A stretch of 64,000 bases of DNA from the IMG/VR virus record IMGVR_UViG_3300042517_000577, positions 1-64,000 of that record. One strand, given 5' to 3'. Positions 21,801 to 31,572 of this stretch are shown one piece after another (within the stretch, counting starts at the first letter, position 1; the number at the start of each line of letters is the position of its first letter). This stretch comes from a virus. Under the pieces are notes generated by a model. It worked only from the letters and a program-made list of their open reading frames with translations. It did not search any database and was not told the DNA's origin. The position numbers and the translations under genes were made by a program.

Positions 21801-24800
21801 GTGTTATTGATTCGGTAAATGTAATAGATTTGGAGACTGAATTCAAATACAAAAAACTTCCACTAATTAAAGAAAATGTCAATCATTATGATGATATACT
21901 TGAGTTTGAAAATCACGGATTTTTAGATGGTGACGAAGTTGAATATTCATATACTGGAACTTCAATATTAAGTACAGCAAGTTACTATTATGTCATTAAG
22001 ATTGATGATAATAAATTTAAGTTATCTTCAACTAAAGACTTATCAACCCCAGTAAATATCAGTTCATCAAACACATCTAGCGTACATTATTTCTCATATT
22101 CTCCTATTAGAGCACAAATTAAAGGCAGAATTACTAAAGTTGGGGTCTCTGAAATAGGGTATTCAGCAGACCTTTTACCAATTGTCACTGGATCCATAGA
22201 GAATGTTAATGTTTGTAATTCGAAGACATATAGCAGCACTATATTAAATTTTGAGAAACCACCAAGAATTCAAGTTAAAAAGGGAAGATATGCCTCAATA
22301 AAACCAATCATAATCAATGGAAAGATTGTGAAGGTCTTAATTCAAAATCCAGGTGAAAACTACTTCAATAATATCAGCATTCAAGTTATTGGATCTGGAA
22401 CTGGAGCAGAATTGCAACCCATTATAACAAACGGTCAAATTACAGACGTTAAAATTTTAAGTCCTGGAATTGGATACGATCAATATACAAGACTTTTAAT
22501 TAAGTCAGATGGGTCTGGAGCATCATTGAAGGCAAATATAACTCAATTAAATCTAAATGAAGTTTCAAAATACTCAAGTTCTATTTTAAATAGAGGACTT
22601 TTAGTAGGTCAAAAGCAAAATGCCAATAGAAATACTATAGGAGTATATTACTTAACTCCAACTCTTACTACAGAATTCGGAATTTCAAGTGATGCTCATT
22701 CAAAGATTATTGGTTGGGCCTATGATGGATGTCCAATCTATGGTCCATATGCATATGAAAATGTGGATGGCACTGGAAATATTATCAGAATGACTAGTAG
22801 TTATAGAAAAGTTAAGATTTCTCCATCAATCTCAAATTCAAGCACTTTAGATTGTGCTGAAGACTATGTTTATAGAGGAGGAAGGGGAACACTTGATGAA
22901 TTTAATGGAAGATATTGTGTAACCCCAGAATATCCAAATGGGGTATATGCATATTTTGCAACATCAACATTCCCCTATTTTATTGGACCAAACTATAGAT
23001 ACTCACCTGTTATTGATAACTTTGACCCACAACACACTCAAGACCTCAATATAGGAGATTTGGGCATCTTCAAACATACTTTCCCATATTATGTTGAGGA
23101 TAAAGATAATTACTATGATTATTTCGACTTCTATCCAAATATTTACAGTGAAGATATTTCTGTTATAGATGTATCGGAAGGAACTGTTGACGATATTGAG
23201 ATTATTGCTGGTGGAAGAGGATATTCTATCGGAGATAAAATTGTCTTCAATAATGAAGGAACTGAAGGATTTGGTGCAAGTGCAGAAGTTTCGGAGTTGA
23301 GGGGAGTAGGAATAAGCAGTGTATCATCAGAAACAATAACATCTTCTGACGCGACATTTATCCAGAACGGGGACACTGTGACTGTAATTTGCAATGCCCC
23401 TATAGATCTTCAAGATGAATTCTATGTTAATATAGATGGAATTTCAAATTCTCTCTATTCCACTTTAGAGGGAAATAAGAAAATAACATTTACTGAATTT
23501 ACAACAAAATTAAGTTCAAATCTTTCTTCAGGAACTGGTGCAGTAACTGAAATTAAAGTTACTGATTCGATTTCTATCTTTGATATAGATTCTCAAATTA
23601 AAATTGGAACAGAAACTCTTACTGTAATTGGATTTGATTATATTAATAACTCAATAGTAGTATCTAGGGGAAATGATTCCCTCTCTGCATCTGCTCAAAC
23701 AGAAGTTACTTTACTTCAGAATAAGTTCCAATTTAAAGAAAGTAAGGATTTAAATATTGCCACAAAGAATGAGACTTATTACTTTGATTCGGAACTAATT
23801 TCAATTGGTACTGACCTTGAACCAGCAGGTGGAAATACTATTACAAAAACTCCTCTAATAGATGGAAAGTCCGAAACTAGATTTGTTAGAAATGGTGCCA
23901 TTTGGATGCCAAATCACAAGTTCAAACACGGAGAAGAGGTAACTTATACTAGAGATCCTGACTCCGATTTCATTAGAATTGATGATTCACCTAGCACACT
24001 ACTACTCGATCAAATTTCTCCTTTATATGTTGTAGATTTAGGGAATGATTTAATTGGATTTGTTGATGATAAGACAAAGATTAATTCTACAGATGATTTA
24101 TTATTATTCGTATTTGCAGGAACTGGTAAGCAACATAAGTTAGTTACTAACAGATCTGTTGTTACAGGTGATGTTCTATTCAACCAAACTACAGTTTATA
24201 CTAATTCACGTCATAATTTACTTGTTGGGGATGTAGTGAATATTGACTTAACGTCAAAAGAAACCATTCTGTATACTGTTACCAGAAATTCATCAACTGC
24301 AAAATTACGTATAAATTCTCAAAATAATCCAGAATTAGTTACATATCGAAATCAAACTTTGGAATTTGATACCTCTGGACTAGGTTCTTCAGAATTCAAA
24401 TTATATCTTGATGAAAATTTTGAAAATGAATATCTTGGAAATAGTGATACTGGTCTTGAAGTTATAAAGACCTCTGATAAACTAACACTTACTATATCAG
24501 ATAACACACCATCAAAACTATATTATAACCTAGAAACTACCAATGATCTATATCAAGATCTTTCTGTGAGAAATGGAAACAGTATCCAAATAATTCCAAG
24601 TAAATACTCTTCAATATCAACTATTGTTGATAAGACAAATAGAACGTACACAATTAACTTACCAGTAGAACCTGAAGTTTCTGAATACTTAAGTGGTGAT
24701 TTTTCGGCAACTTATTCAGTATTAAAGTCTAATGCAACTGGTTCAATAAAAGATGTTAGAATTACTTCAAAAGGAGTAAATTATAAGAAAATTCCAACGA

Positions 24801-27259
24801 TCTCTGAAATAGAATCTACTGGAAAAAATGCAATATTAATTCCAATTACTAACAGTATAGGAAAAATTAATAAGATTGAGAGTATTTCTAATTTTATATG
24901 CCCCTCTGATAAAACTTTAAAACCATCATCAAACTTATATTCGTTAGTATATTTAAAAAATCACTATAAAGTATCTAATATAAACCTAACTTATGGAGGT
25001 TCAAATTACTTGTCTCCGCCAACAATAAAAATTTACAATGAAGACACTAACAAGATTTATGATCAAGTTGGTGCTTATTGTGAATTATCTGGTGGATCAG
25101 TAAGCAATATCGTACTTTATAATGAAGGTTCGGGACTTCCAAAGAATGGAAATAAGGCAATATTTACTGATAATTCAAATGGATTGAAGATATTAGATGC
25201 TACTTCTACTTTATCTGGAGAAAATTATCTAGTATCACTGACTGTAGAAACACCAATTTCTGGGTTCACTACATCTAGTCCAATTCCTTTTGAAGTTGGT
25301 GATGAAATTTTTGTTGAAGGGATCGTTTCGTTAGGTTATGGATTTAACTCTTCAAAATATGAGTATGAAACATTCACTGTAGTTGGAATAGTCACAAATT
25401 ATTCCAGTCCAGATCAATCTATTATTAGATATGAACTTCCAAATAGTCCAGGTACACCAGTATCTTACGATCTTGCATATGTAATCAATGCGAAAGATAT
25501 TCCAACTTGTGAGTTGACAATATCAGAAAGTGAATTTTATGCAAATGAAATAGTTGATAAAACAAAATTAATTAACAATAAAGTTGATACTACCAGCAAA
25601 TCAACAATAAAAGTTTATGATTCTTCCAATATATCAATTGGAGAAGTTTTAGAAGGTTCAAATAGTAAATCTAAAGGAACCGTTATAAAGATTGACAGTG
25701 TTATTGCAGATTTTGATGTTTCTAGCAGTAAATCAAAATCAATTGGATGGATTACTCAAAGAGGAAATCTATCGGAAATAACACAAAAATTACCAGATAA
25801 TGATTATTATCAAAACTTCTCATATTCATTGAAGAGCAAACAAGAGATATCAAAGTGGGAATCTCCAGTTTCAGACCTTACTCACGTTGCAGGTCTAAAG
25901 AAATTTGGTGATCTTCAAGTAGAATCTAAAGATTCCAATCCATATCAAATAACTACAAATGATGTTTCTGATATAAACATTTCGTTAACTTCATATGTAA
26001 ATATCAATACTATTAATGATATTGATTTAGTATTAGAAGATGTTGACGATCATCAAAATTTATATTCAGAAATTCTTAAGTTTAGAAGTCTGAAATTATC
26101 TGATTATCTATTATGCCTTAATAATAGAGTTCTCTCCATAGATGATATTTCAAATAACTTTAATACTGACGAATCATTTGTATCAATAATAATTGATACA
26201 ACTCCTACTTATGGAGATGGTTCTCTTATTGCAAAATATCTCGTATTTTTAGAGTCTACAAAATCATTCTATACCGACTTTGAGTTGCCATCACTTTCTG
26301 AAATATATTTGGCTAGAAATAATTCCGATGTTAATTTTGTTGCATACTCATATTTTGAAGATATAGAATTAGGTGCCTTCAATGCTAGAATAAGAACCAC
26401 CCTTAATAATAAATCAGAAATTGTATTGGAACTTATTCCATACAGCATATTCAACATTTTAAGTGCAAAAACTATTAAAGAACTTGTCCCATTAGACAAT
26501 GGAATAGTCATTAATGATTATGGAAATACTAGCAACGTTGCAATAACAACTTCCTTATCCTCACAGGCAATTCCATCTGAAAGGACAATTAATCTTTGTG
26601 ATATATCAGAATGCAAATCTGGAAATGTTTATGTGGGAATTTCTACAGGTCCTAACAGCATAGAAGAGTTTATTGAATTTACTTTCTTATATAATGGAAC
26701 TTCAGTGATACAATCTGTATATGCCGAGAACGAAATTAGAAACTTAGGAGAAGTTGGAATTAAAACTGGACCTTCGAGCAATATTCAGATTACATATACT
26801 GGAATTCCCAATACTGCGGTAAAACTATACATCAATGCCAATCTGTTAGTTGAAACTTCAACTAATCCAAAAGAGCAAACACTTGCTTATGGGAGATTAA
26901 ATAGTGATAGAGTTCAGTTTACTGCTTCTACATTAGACCCAGTTGGCATTACAACTATAACAAAAGATTATGCAGCATCTAAATATGTAATTGAAGTTGA
27001 AAAGACAATAGGTGCCACTGTAACTAGAAATATTATTCAAATAAACTCGGTTCATTACGATATAGTTACTGAGATTGAAAAGTACTTAAATAATGTAAAT
27101 TATGGAATTATTGGAAATTTTGATGATCTAGAATTTTCTACTATCTTTGATCCAAATCAGGGAACATATACGTTAGCATATTATCCAAGTGATTTGGCAG
27201 ATTATGACATCAAGTTTTATGAGAAAAATATTGAAAGAGCAACTAATCCACTATTATAA
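18821..27259 (+). CDS. Giant baseplate/virion protein with YHYH domain (gp7 position)
   Basis: One uninterrupted frame of 2812 residues, the largest in the window. The N-terminal 320 residues (IPEFILTENPNLVEFLQQYY, then NFYQTKGTDEAFRILFKVLY and a DDQW segment) look like a baseplate-wedge anchor. A YHYH-type domain spans about 1298-1394 (GWAYDGCPIYGPYAYEN to PYFIGPNYRY). At least seven short beta repeats of the form GG/PG-x-x-Y-x-x-x-P occur (GGDNYS, PGFDYLETP, PGENYF, PGIGYDQY, GGRGYS, KGVNYKKIP, GGSNYLSPP). It lies between gp6 and gp8, where T4 has gp7 (1032 residues), and may be its functional counterpart, but I see no direct gp7 similarity. The length and repeats suggest growth by module duplication. 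Confidence 0.75.
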   Translation: MNQDKKVVKISDVVENQIPEFILTENPNLVEFLQQYYISQEYQGATIDLVENLVDYKNFDSFDSTNLIKSTVTTQEVSYFDDVINVDSTHGWPSQYGLLKIDDEIITYTGIEENYLTGICTISVGSNVAYVSGIDTSLYIGRPFNIPSINKTLIIESVDSTSVTLLNTVLDSTSDFGYSDTNNYAFYINSPKFTGCIRGFSGVESLSDPTSPEYLKFSSSEVDEHENTSTVYNLSNLFLLEFFRKIKYQFSPGFEEFDFDPRIDAPNFISKVKNFYQTKGTDEAFRILFKVLYGEEIDIIKPKDFLFTPSDDQWIVVERFIGEAVNGDPLKLNGQTLYQDQYAFTGGLSANGSIYKVSSASLDGNQYYNIDIFSGYSNNLNPKGSIFGEFKITPKTYCTENVLAGSTTIPVVSTIGFPKSGFLVFGDLIIDYQDKTNTEFLNCYNITEDISSSSAIYAENFAYSYENGDSDKLVKIRLLNTISQIDTSNTILATKNDLLKIDNIGEIKENKFTKSLVYNIPSIITVGKVYSSIPSGKFGINKNSGQVKTQYKHYLRNGDIVEVYSKTLNQKLYDAEVSNVTEKGFTLNGTSQLSIGHSIKLFRKVFKSFSSNYPEVNQKFSINIQNSYEDSDNYYLTSNGFNLGNINSYKREYTLALETPSAGISTSILGSHQLYDGELVTVSNYTIQVVPGTVGFRNNVGIYTGLSLYAKRIDSDEIKLAFTKQDLYDGNYINFAETISEYSTDLTGYVKTIKLTLSKLYGNQFTSSKLFKKIPKDLTYSQEKTSTPSGSIGVFVNGIEIQNYKSFDKVYSGEIKSIDILDGGDNYSLSNPPQFDIDYGNDTTTILTPNLIGNIKSVSVLDPGFDYLETPIVKIKGGGNDSVRTEVKLKKIQKEISFNSQDPNVVITTDPINKFVFEDPHRLVVGDAVIYESFENTPIANLQNNGIYYIFDVGAGTSFKLAANKLDAFAGIGTINIGSGGKGLQRFTSVKTVSVIDSVNVIDLETEFKYKKLPLIKENVNHYDDILEFENHGFLDGDEVEYSYTGTSILSTASYYYVIKIDDNKFKLSSTKDLSTPVNISSSNTSSVHYFSYSPIRAQIKGRITKVGVSEIGYSADLLPIVTGSIENVNVCNSKTYSSTILNFEKPPRIQVKKGRYASIKPIIINGKIVKVLIQNPGENYFNNISIQVIGSGTGAELQPIITNGQITDVKILSPGIGYDQYTRLLIKSDGSGASLKANITQLNLNEVSKYSSSILNRGLLVGQKQNANRNTIGVYYLTPTLTTEFGISSDAHSKIIGWAYDGCPIYGPYAYENVDGTGNIIRMTSSYRKVKISPSISNSSTLDCAEDYVYRGGRGTLDEFNGRYCVTPEYPNGVYAYFATSTFPYFIGPNYRYSPVIDNFDPQHTQDLNIGDLGIFKHTFPYYVEDKDNYYDYFDFYPNIYSEDISVIDVSEGTVDDIEIIAGGRGYSIGDKIVFNNEGTEGFGASAEVSELRGVGISSVSSETITSSDATFIQNGDTVTVICNAPIDLQDEFYVNIDGISNSLYSTLEGNKKITFTEFTTKLSSNLSSGTGAVTEIKVTDSISIFDIDSQIKIGTETLTVIGFDYINNSIVVSRGNDSLSASAQTEVTLLQNKFQFKESKDLNIATKNETYYFDSELISIGTDLEPAGGNTITKTPLIDGKSETRFVRNGAIWMPNHKFKHGEEVTYTRDPDSDFIRIDDSPSTLLLDQISPLYVVDLGNDLIGFVDDKTKINSTDDLLLFVFAGTGKQHKLVTNRSVVTGDVLFNQTTVYTNSRHNLLVGDVVNIDLTSKETILYTVTRNSSTAKLRINSQNNPELVTYRNQTLEFDTSGLGSSEFKLYLDENFENEYLGNSDTGLEVIKTSDKLTLTISDNTPSKLYYNLETTNDLYQDLSVRNGNSIQIIPSKYSSISTIVDKTNRTYTINLPVEPEVSEYLSGDFSATYSVLKSNATGSIKDVRITSKGVNYKKIPTISEIESTGKNAILIPITNSIGKINKIESISNFICPSDKTLKPSSNLYSLVYLKNHYKVSNINLTYGGSNYLSPPTIKIYNEDTNKIYDQVGAYCELSGGSVSNIVLYNEGSGLPKNGNKAIFTDNSNGLKILDATSTLSGENYLVSLTVETPISGFTTSSPIPFEVGDEIFVEGIVSLGYGFNSSKYEYETFTVVGIVTNYSSPDQSIIRYELPNSPGTPVSYDLAYVINAKDIPTCELTISESEFYANEIVDKTKLINNKVDTTSKSTIKVYDSSNISIGEVLEGSNSKSKGTVIKIDSVIADFDVSSSKSKSIGWITQRGNLSEITQKLPDNDYYQNFSYSLKSKQEISKWESPVSDLTHVAGLKKFGDLQVESKDSNPYQITTNDVSDINISLTSYVNINTINDIDLVLEDVDDHQNLYSEILKFRSLKLSDYLLCLNNRVLSIDDISNNFNTDESFVSIIIDTTPTYGDGSLIAKYLVFLESTKSFYTDFELPSLSEIYLARNNSDVNFVAYSYFEDIELGAFNARIRTTLNNKSEIVLELIPYSIFNILSAKTIKELVPLDNGIVINDYGNTSNVAITTSLSSQAIPSERTINLCDISECKSGNVYVGISTGPNSIEEFIEFTFLYNGTSVIQSVYAENEIRNLGEVGIKTGPSSNIQITYTGIPNTAVKLYINANLLVETSTNPKEQTLAYGRLNSDRVQFTASTLDPVGITTITKDYAASKYVIEVEKTIGATVTRNIIQINSVHYDIVTEIEKYLNNVNYGIIGNFDDLEFSTIFDPNQGTYTLAYYPSDLADYDIKFYEKNIERATNPLL

Positions 27260-27264
27260 TAAAA

Positions 27265-29976
27265 ATGTCAGACAATTCTTCAAGTTCAATTTACGTTCCT
27301 TCAGTTTTTGGAACCAATTCATTTACATTAAAACACAAAAATGAACCTATTTTTTATAAAGAATTTGATGGAGAAGATTCTGAAGTCGTAGATTCTGGCA
27401 ATGACATTATATCAATTAAAGATCACTTCTTTGTTACTGGGGAAAAATTAACTTACATTCCACCTGCACTTGGATATAGAATAAGAATATCACCATCTAG
27501 TCCAGGAAATACATTAAGCACCTCATTTTTGCCAGATGAGGTGTATCCAATTGTAGTGGATTCCGGAAAAATCAGATTGGCATTTACTGAAGAATTGGCA
27601 GTTCAGAATGACTATATTGATATAGTAGGTGTAGGAACTGGAAACCCACATGCATTTGAATGTGAGAAGCAGAACACAAAATGTTTGATATCTATTGACA
27701 ATATTATTCAATCTCCAATATCAGTTGCTTCCACTGTAGCAATTTTAGATATTGTTGATAATACAACTTTAGAATTGGCATCATTGGAAGGAATAACTCC
27801 AGGCACAATATTAAAAGTTAATGATGAATATGCAAAGGTCATATCAGTTAAATATGGAGCAAGTAATACTGGCATTGGAACAGTTGTACTATTTCGTGGA
27901 GAAGCAATATTGGGAACCCCAGAAATAGAATGGGATGCTTCACTTGATTATGTCAGTGTAATGTCAGGTCAATATAATATTGTAGAAGATAGAATTTATT
28001 TTACAGACGCACCATTTGAAGGGAGAAAATTTAATTACACACTAACACCAAATGATTTCATAGAATCTAGTTTCTCATTTAATATTTTTAATACGAATAT
28101 TAAAACTGGATCTTTAGTTGGAATTACTACACAAAACCCTCCACAGGGATTAGATTCTGGTAGAATATATTTTGCAATCAAGAATTATGAAAATAATTTT
28201 AGTTTTGCTGATACCTATCAAGATGCTATTTCAAAGGTAAAGGTTGAATTTGATATTGATAAAGGTCAATATGATAAACTTAAACCAATAGGAGATGTTG
28301 TTATTAATCATATTGATTTACTTGGAAATTCCTCCTTTTCGGGAAGAGCATTTTTAAGATCTGATTATGATGGTAACGCAGTATTTGATGACATATCTCA
28401 AGGATTTAATGGAATTAGCACCTCATTTGAATTAAAGACATCTGGCATTTCTACTGTAGGAATTGCATCAGATAATGGAATTGTATTAATTAATAATGTA
28501 TTCCAATATCCAGAATTTGAGGAGTCCTTTGTCTATGAAGAAGTTGGGGGAACTCAAACAAATATTAACTTCATAGGAATAGGAACAGACTTTTATACCA
28601 CCAAAGATTATGATGTTAATGTTAAAGGATTTCCTCGTGGTGGAATTATTGCTGGATATGGATTGAGTGGTGGGTATAACTATCAACCATTAAGAGAAGC
28701 AAAACTAGTAGAAACCTCCAAAATAGAAGAAGATGGAAATTATATTATTAGTAATGACAATATTGGAATAGCATATTCTGGTTCTGGATATAGAAATGAG
28801 GTTGGTTATGCAGTTTCAGTAATGTTTGAGCAAAATGGAGAGAGAATAGTTGGATATGGAACTGGAATCATCCAAGATGGTTATATTGTTTCGATTAATA
28901 TTTTAGAAAATTGTGAATATCCAATTGGAACTGGAACACCAGCAATTGTAATCGAACCTCCATTTGAATATGAAAATCTAGAGTTAACTGGTTCCACTAA
29001 TGGAATTGGCGCCAGAGTGTCATTTAGTGTTTCAGATTCTGGAAATATAGAGGAGTTCAAAATTACCAACCCTGGATATGGATATACAGTTGGTGAAACT
29101 TTGTCGATTCCGAATGTTGTCGGAAAATCAACTCAAATTTCAGGAGATGAACTTAAAGTAATTGTTCTATATGTTGAGAAAGATAAGTTCTCTGCTTGGA
29201 ATCTAGGTAACTTGAGAAAATTAGATGATCTTTCTAGTTATGTAAATGGTGTTAGAAGGACATTCAATTTAATGGAAAATGGTCAATTAGTCAGTATAGA
29301 AGCACTTCCAGGATCTCCAATAGAAATATCACAAACACTTCTAGTATTTGTAAATGATGTTCTACAAATACCAGACGAATCTTATTTCTTTAATGGAGGT
29401 ACTCAACTTATATTTGATGAGGCACCCCCATCAGGAAGCACTCTAAAAGTATATTTCTATACTGGAAGTGAAGGAGATACTATTTTCAATGATATCGATC
29501 CTAGAATTAAGGTTGGCGATAAAGTTGTTGTGAAGAAAAATATAGAATTAAATCCAAAGACACAGTTTAGTAGAACAGTTAAGAGAATACTGAGTTCTGA
29601 CCGTTTGAAAACAGAAATCTACAATAAAGTTGGTCTTTCGTATGATTCAATTACATATCGTCCAGTTGATCTAACTCCACAATCAACAGATTTAATTATT
29701 GGAGGAGAAATTGTAAGCAAGGCAAGAGATTATTTAAGTTCTACTGGAATTGCATTCACATCTGTTACTACGGTTACTGGAACATTTGCAGCAGCATATG
29801 CTTCTACTGTAGGAATTAACACAGTTGGAATTCAAACTGGAGATTATATAGAATCTGAATATACAGATTCATATCAGGTCATTTCAATTTCCAGTGGAGT
29901 TATAGGAATTTCAACTTCTGCTACTAATACTGGAGCAACAACATCTACAATAACTGTTTGGAGAAAACAAGAATAA
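27265..29976 (+). CDS. Virion structural protein
   Basis: A 903-residue protein between the giant protein and gp8. Beta-rich throughout with many GT, GIGT and TAGI/SGI segments typical of cyanophage tail proteins. It has G-x-G-Y repeats (YSGSGYRNEVGY; ITNPGYGYTVGE) and an LRKLDDLSSYVNGVRRTFNL segment, followed by LLVFVNDVLQIPDESYFFNGG, a motif seen in many phage tail or adhesin proteins. It starts 5 nt after the previous stop, so it is in one operon with gp6. Function inferred from position only. Confidence 0.7.
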   Translation: MSDNSSSSIYVPSVFGTNSFTLKHKNEPIFYKEFDGEDSEVVDSGNDIISIKDHFFVTGEKLTYIPPALGYRIRISPSSPGNTLSTSFLPDEVYPIVVDSGKIRLAFTEELAVQNDYIDIVGVGTGNPHAFECEKQNTKCLISIDNIIQSPISVASTVAILDIVDNTTLELASLEGITPGTILKVNDEYAKVISVKYGASNTGIGTVVLFRGEAILGTPEIEWDASLDYVSVMSGQYNIVEDRIYFTDAPFEGRKFNYTLTPNDFIESSFSFNIFNTNIKTGSLVGITTQNPPQGLDSGRIYFAIKNYENNFSFADTYQDAISKVKVEFDIDKGQYDKLKPIGDVVINHIDLLGNSSFSGRAFLRSDYDGNAVFDDISQGFNGISTSFELKTSGISTVGIASDNGIVLINNVFQYPEFEESFVYEEVGGTQTNINFIGIGTDFYTTKDYDVNVKGFPRGGIIAGYGLSGGYNYQPLREAKLVETSKIEEDGNYIISNDNIGIAYSGSGYRNEVGYAVSVMFEQNGERIVGYGTGIIQDGYIVSINILENCEYPIGTGTPAIVIEPPFEYENLELTGSTNGIGARVSFSVSDSGNIEEFKITNPGYGYTVGETLSIPNVVGKSTQISGDELKVIVLYVEKDKFSAWNLGNLRKLDDLSSYVNGVRRTFNLMENGQLVSIEALPGSPIEISQTLLVFVNDVLQIPDESYFFNGGTQLIFDEAPPSGSTLKVYFYTGSEGDTIFNDIDPRIKVGDKVVVKKNIELNPKTQFSRTVKRILSSDRLKTEIYNKVGLSYDSITYRPVDLTPQSTDLIIGGEIVSKARDYLSSTGIAFTSVTTVTGTFAAAYASTVGINTVGIQTGDYIESEYTDSYQVISISSGVIGISTSATNTGATTSTITVWRKQE

Positions 29977-29979
29977 ATA
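29972..29979 (+). promoter_or_regulatory. Late-type promoter box AATAAATA before gp8
   Basis: One base off TATAAATA, 20 bp before the gp8 ATG; overlaps the previous stop codon. Confidence 0.45.
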
Positions 29980-29998
29980 AGGTAAAAACACCACAAAA

Positions 29999-31570
29999 AT
30001 GCCAGCAATTATAACTGATAATTTAAAAATACAAAATTGCACCAATTTTGTAGATTCAATTAAGAATGTTGAGGATAATCCTTCACAAGGAAATTATTAT
30101 GTTTTTATTGGTTATCCAAATCCTGATGAATATTGGAATTCTTGGAATACAAATACACAAAGTCCAATAGATAATTTCAATTATCATAATTCATATAAAG
30201 AATCCATTCTCGGAGTGAAGAAAATTACATCATCTGATGTAATTAGAGCAATCCCTAAAATTGTTTGGACTTCTGGGACCAGATATGATATGTATAGGCA
30301 CGATTATAGTGCTTATAATTTATCTGGCAACTCACAATTCCCTAGACTTTATGATAGTCAGTACTATGTAATGAATAGTGAATTTAATGTTTATATGTGT
30401 TTGAATAATGGAACTAATCCAGGAAACTTAAAGGGAGTTCCATCTACGATTGAACCAACACATACAGATACTAATGAGTACGTAGATAGAGGTGATGGTT
30501 ATGTGTGGAAATTTATGTATAGCATTAGTCCAGCAGATTATTTGAAGTTTGATTCTACAGACTATATACCAGTTCCAAATAATTGGAAGACAAGCACTAA
30601 TACATTAATATCAGAAGTAAGATCTAGTGCAATACCAGGTGCTATCAGAACCATTTTAATTGAAAGATCAACTCAATATTTAATTGGAACTGATCCAGAG
30701 TTGGGTGTAGTATGCCCTATACTGGGTGATGGAACTGGAGGCACTGCTTTAGTCACATTCAATGCTGAAGGATACCCAGAGACCGTAGAAGTAGTCAATC
30801 CCGGTTCTGGATACACTTATGCCACATTAGATTTGGATTCAGTCGTCCCTAGAGATATATCTATTGAAAAAAGTATTTTCAATGTAATCATTCCACCACC
30901 AGGTGGATATGGAGCAGATATTTACAAAGATCTTGGAGCATTTAGATGCTTGGTGTATAGCAGAATTGAAAACTCCATAACAAATCCAGACTTTATTGTG
31001 GGAAATGAATTTGCTAGAGTTGGAATTATAAAAGATGTTTTAAGTAATGGTTCTGGGTCATATTTTAGTGGATCCACTGGATCAGGAGTTTATGGAATAG
31101 CATTAAATGATACTGGATTAACTATTAACGTAGATGATCCAATTACTCAATCTTCCACTGGGGCAAAGGGATACATTGTAACCTCTGAAGAAATAGGATC
31201 TGCGACATTTGTTAAGTATATTCAATCTAGAGAACTTTATGTAGATACTTATTCTTCTAATGATTATATTGTAAAAACTTTTGATCCATATATTACTAAT
31301 CCAGACTTTTCTGGTATCACCACTTCATCATCGTACACATATTCTACATTTAATACATCATCAGTAGCAATAGGTTCAAGTACTTACTCTGTTGCTGATA
31401 TTGATGGTTCTGAATATTCAGGTGATTATTTGGGACAAACTTATACAAACGGACTATCAAATCCAGATATAAATACAAAGAGTGGTGATATTCTATACGT
31501 AGATAATAGATCTACTATCACTAGAGCATCAAATCAAAGAGAAGACATTAAAATTATTATAGAGTTCTAA
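29999..31570 (+). CDS. 8: gp8 baseplate wedge subunit, enlarged
   Basis: A 523-residue protein recognisable as gp8 from the segments KIVWTSGTRYDMY, DRGDGYVWKFMYSISP (T4 has GDGYVWEYLFEIPP) and the C-terminal end RASNQREDIKIIIEF (T4 ends ...QTEEINILFTF). T4 gp8 has 334 residues; the extra length here is a central insert that includes a G-x-G-Y repeat (EVVNPGSGYTYATLDLD). gp8 dimers form part of the wedge with gp7 and gp10. Three bases separate it from the next gene. Confidence 0.85.
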   Translation: MPAIITDNLKIQNCTNFVDSIKNVEDNPSQGNYYVFIGYPNPDEYWNSWNTNTQSPIDNFNYHNSYKESILGVKKITSSDVIRAIPKIVWTSGTRYDMYRHDYSAYNLSGNSQFPRLYDSQYYVMNSEFNVYMCLNNGTNPGNLKGVPSTIEPTHTDTNEYVDRGDGYVWKFMYSISPADYLKFDSTDYIPVPNNWKTSTNTLISEVRSSAIPGAIRTILIERSTQYLIGTDPELGVVCPILGDGTGGTALVTFNAEGYPETVEVVNPGSGYTYATLDLDSVVPRDISIEKSIFNVIIPPPGGYGADIYKDLGAFRCLVYSRIENSITNPDFIVGNEFARVGIIKDVLSNGSGSYFSGSTGSGVYGIALNDTGLTINVDDPITQSSTGAKGYIVTSEEIGSATFVKYIQSRELYVDTYSSNDYIVKTFDPYITNPDFSGITTSSSYTYSTFNTSSVAIGSSTYSVADIDGSEYSGDYLGQTYTNGLSNPDINTKSGDILYVDNRSTITRASNQREDIKIIIEF

Positions 31571-31572
31571 AA

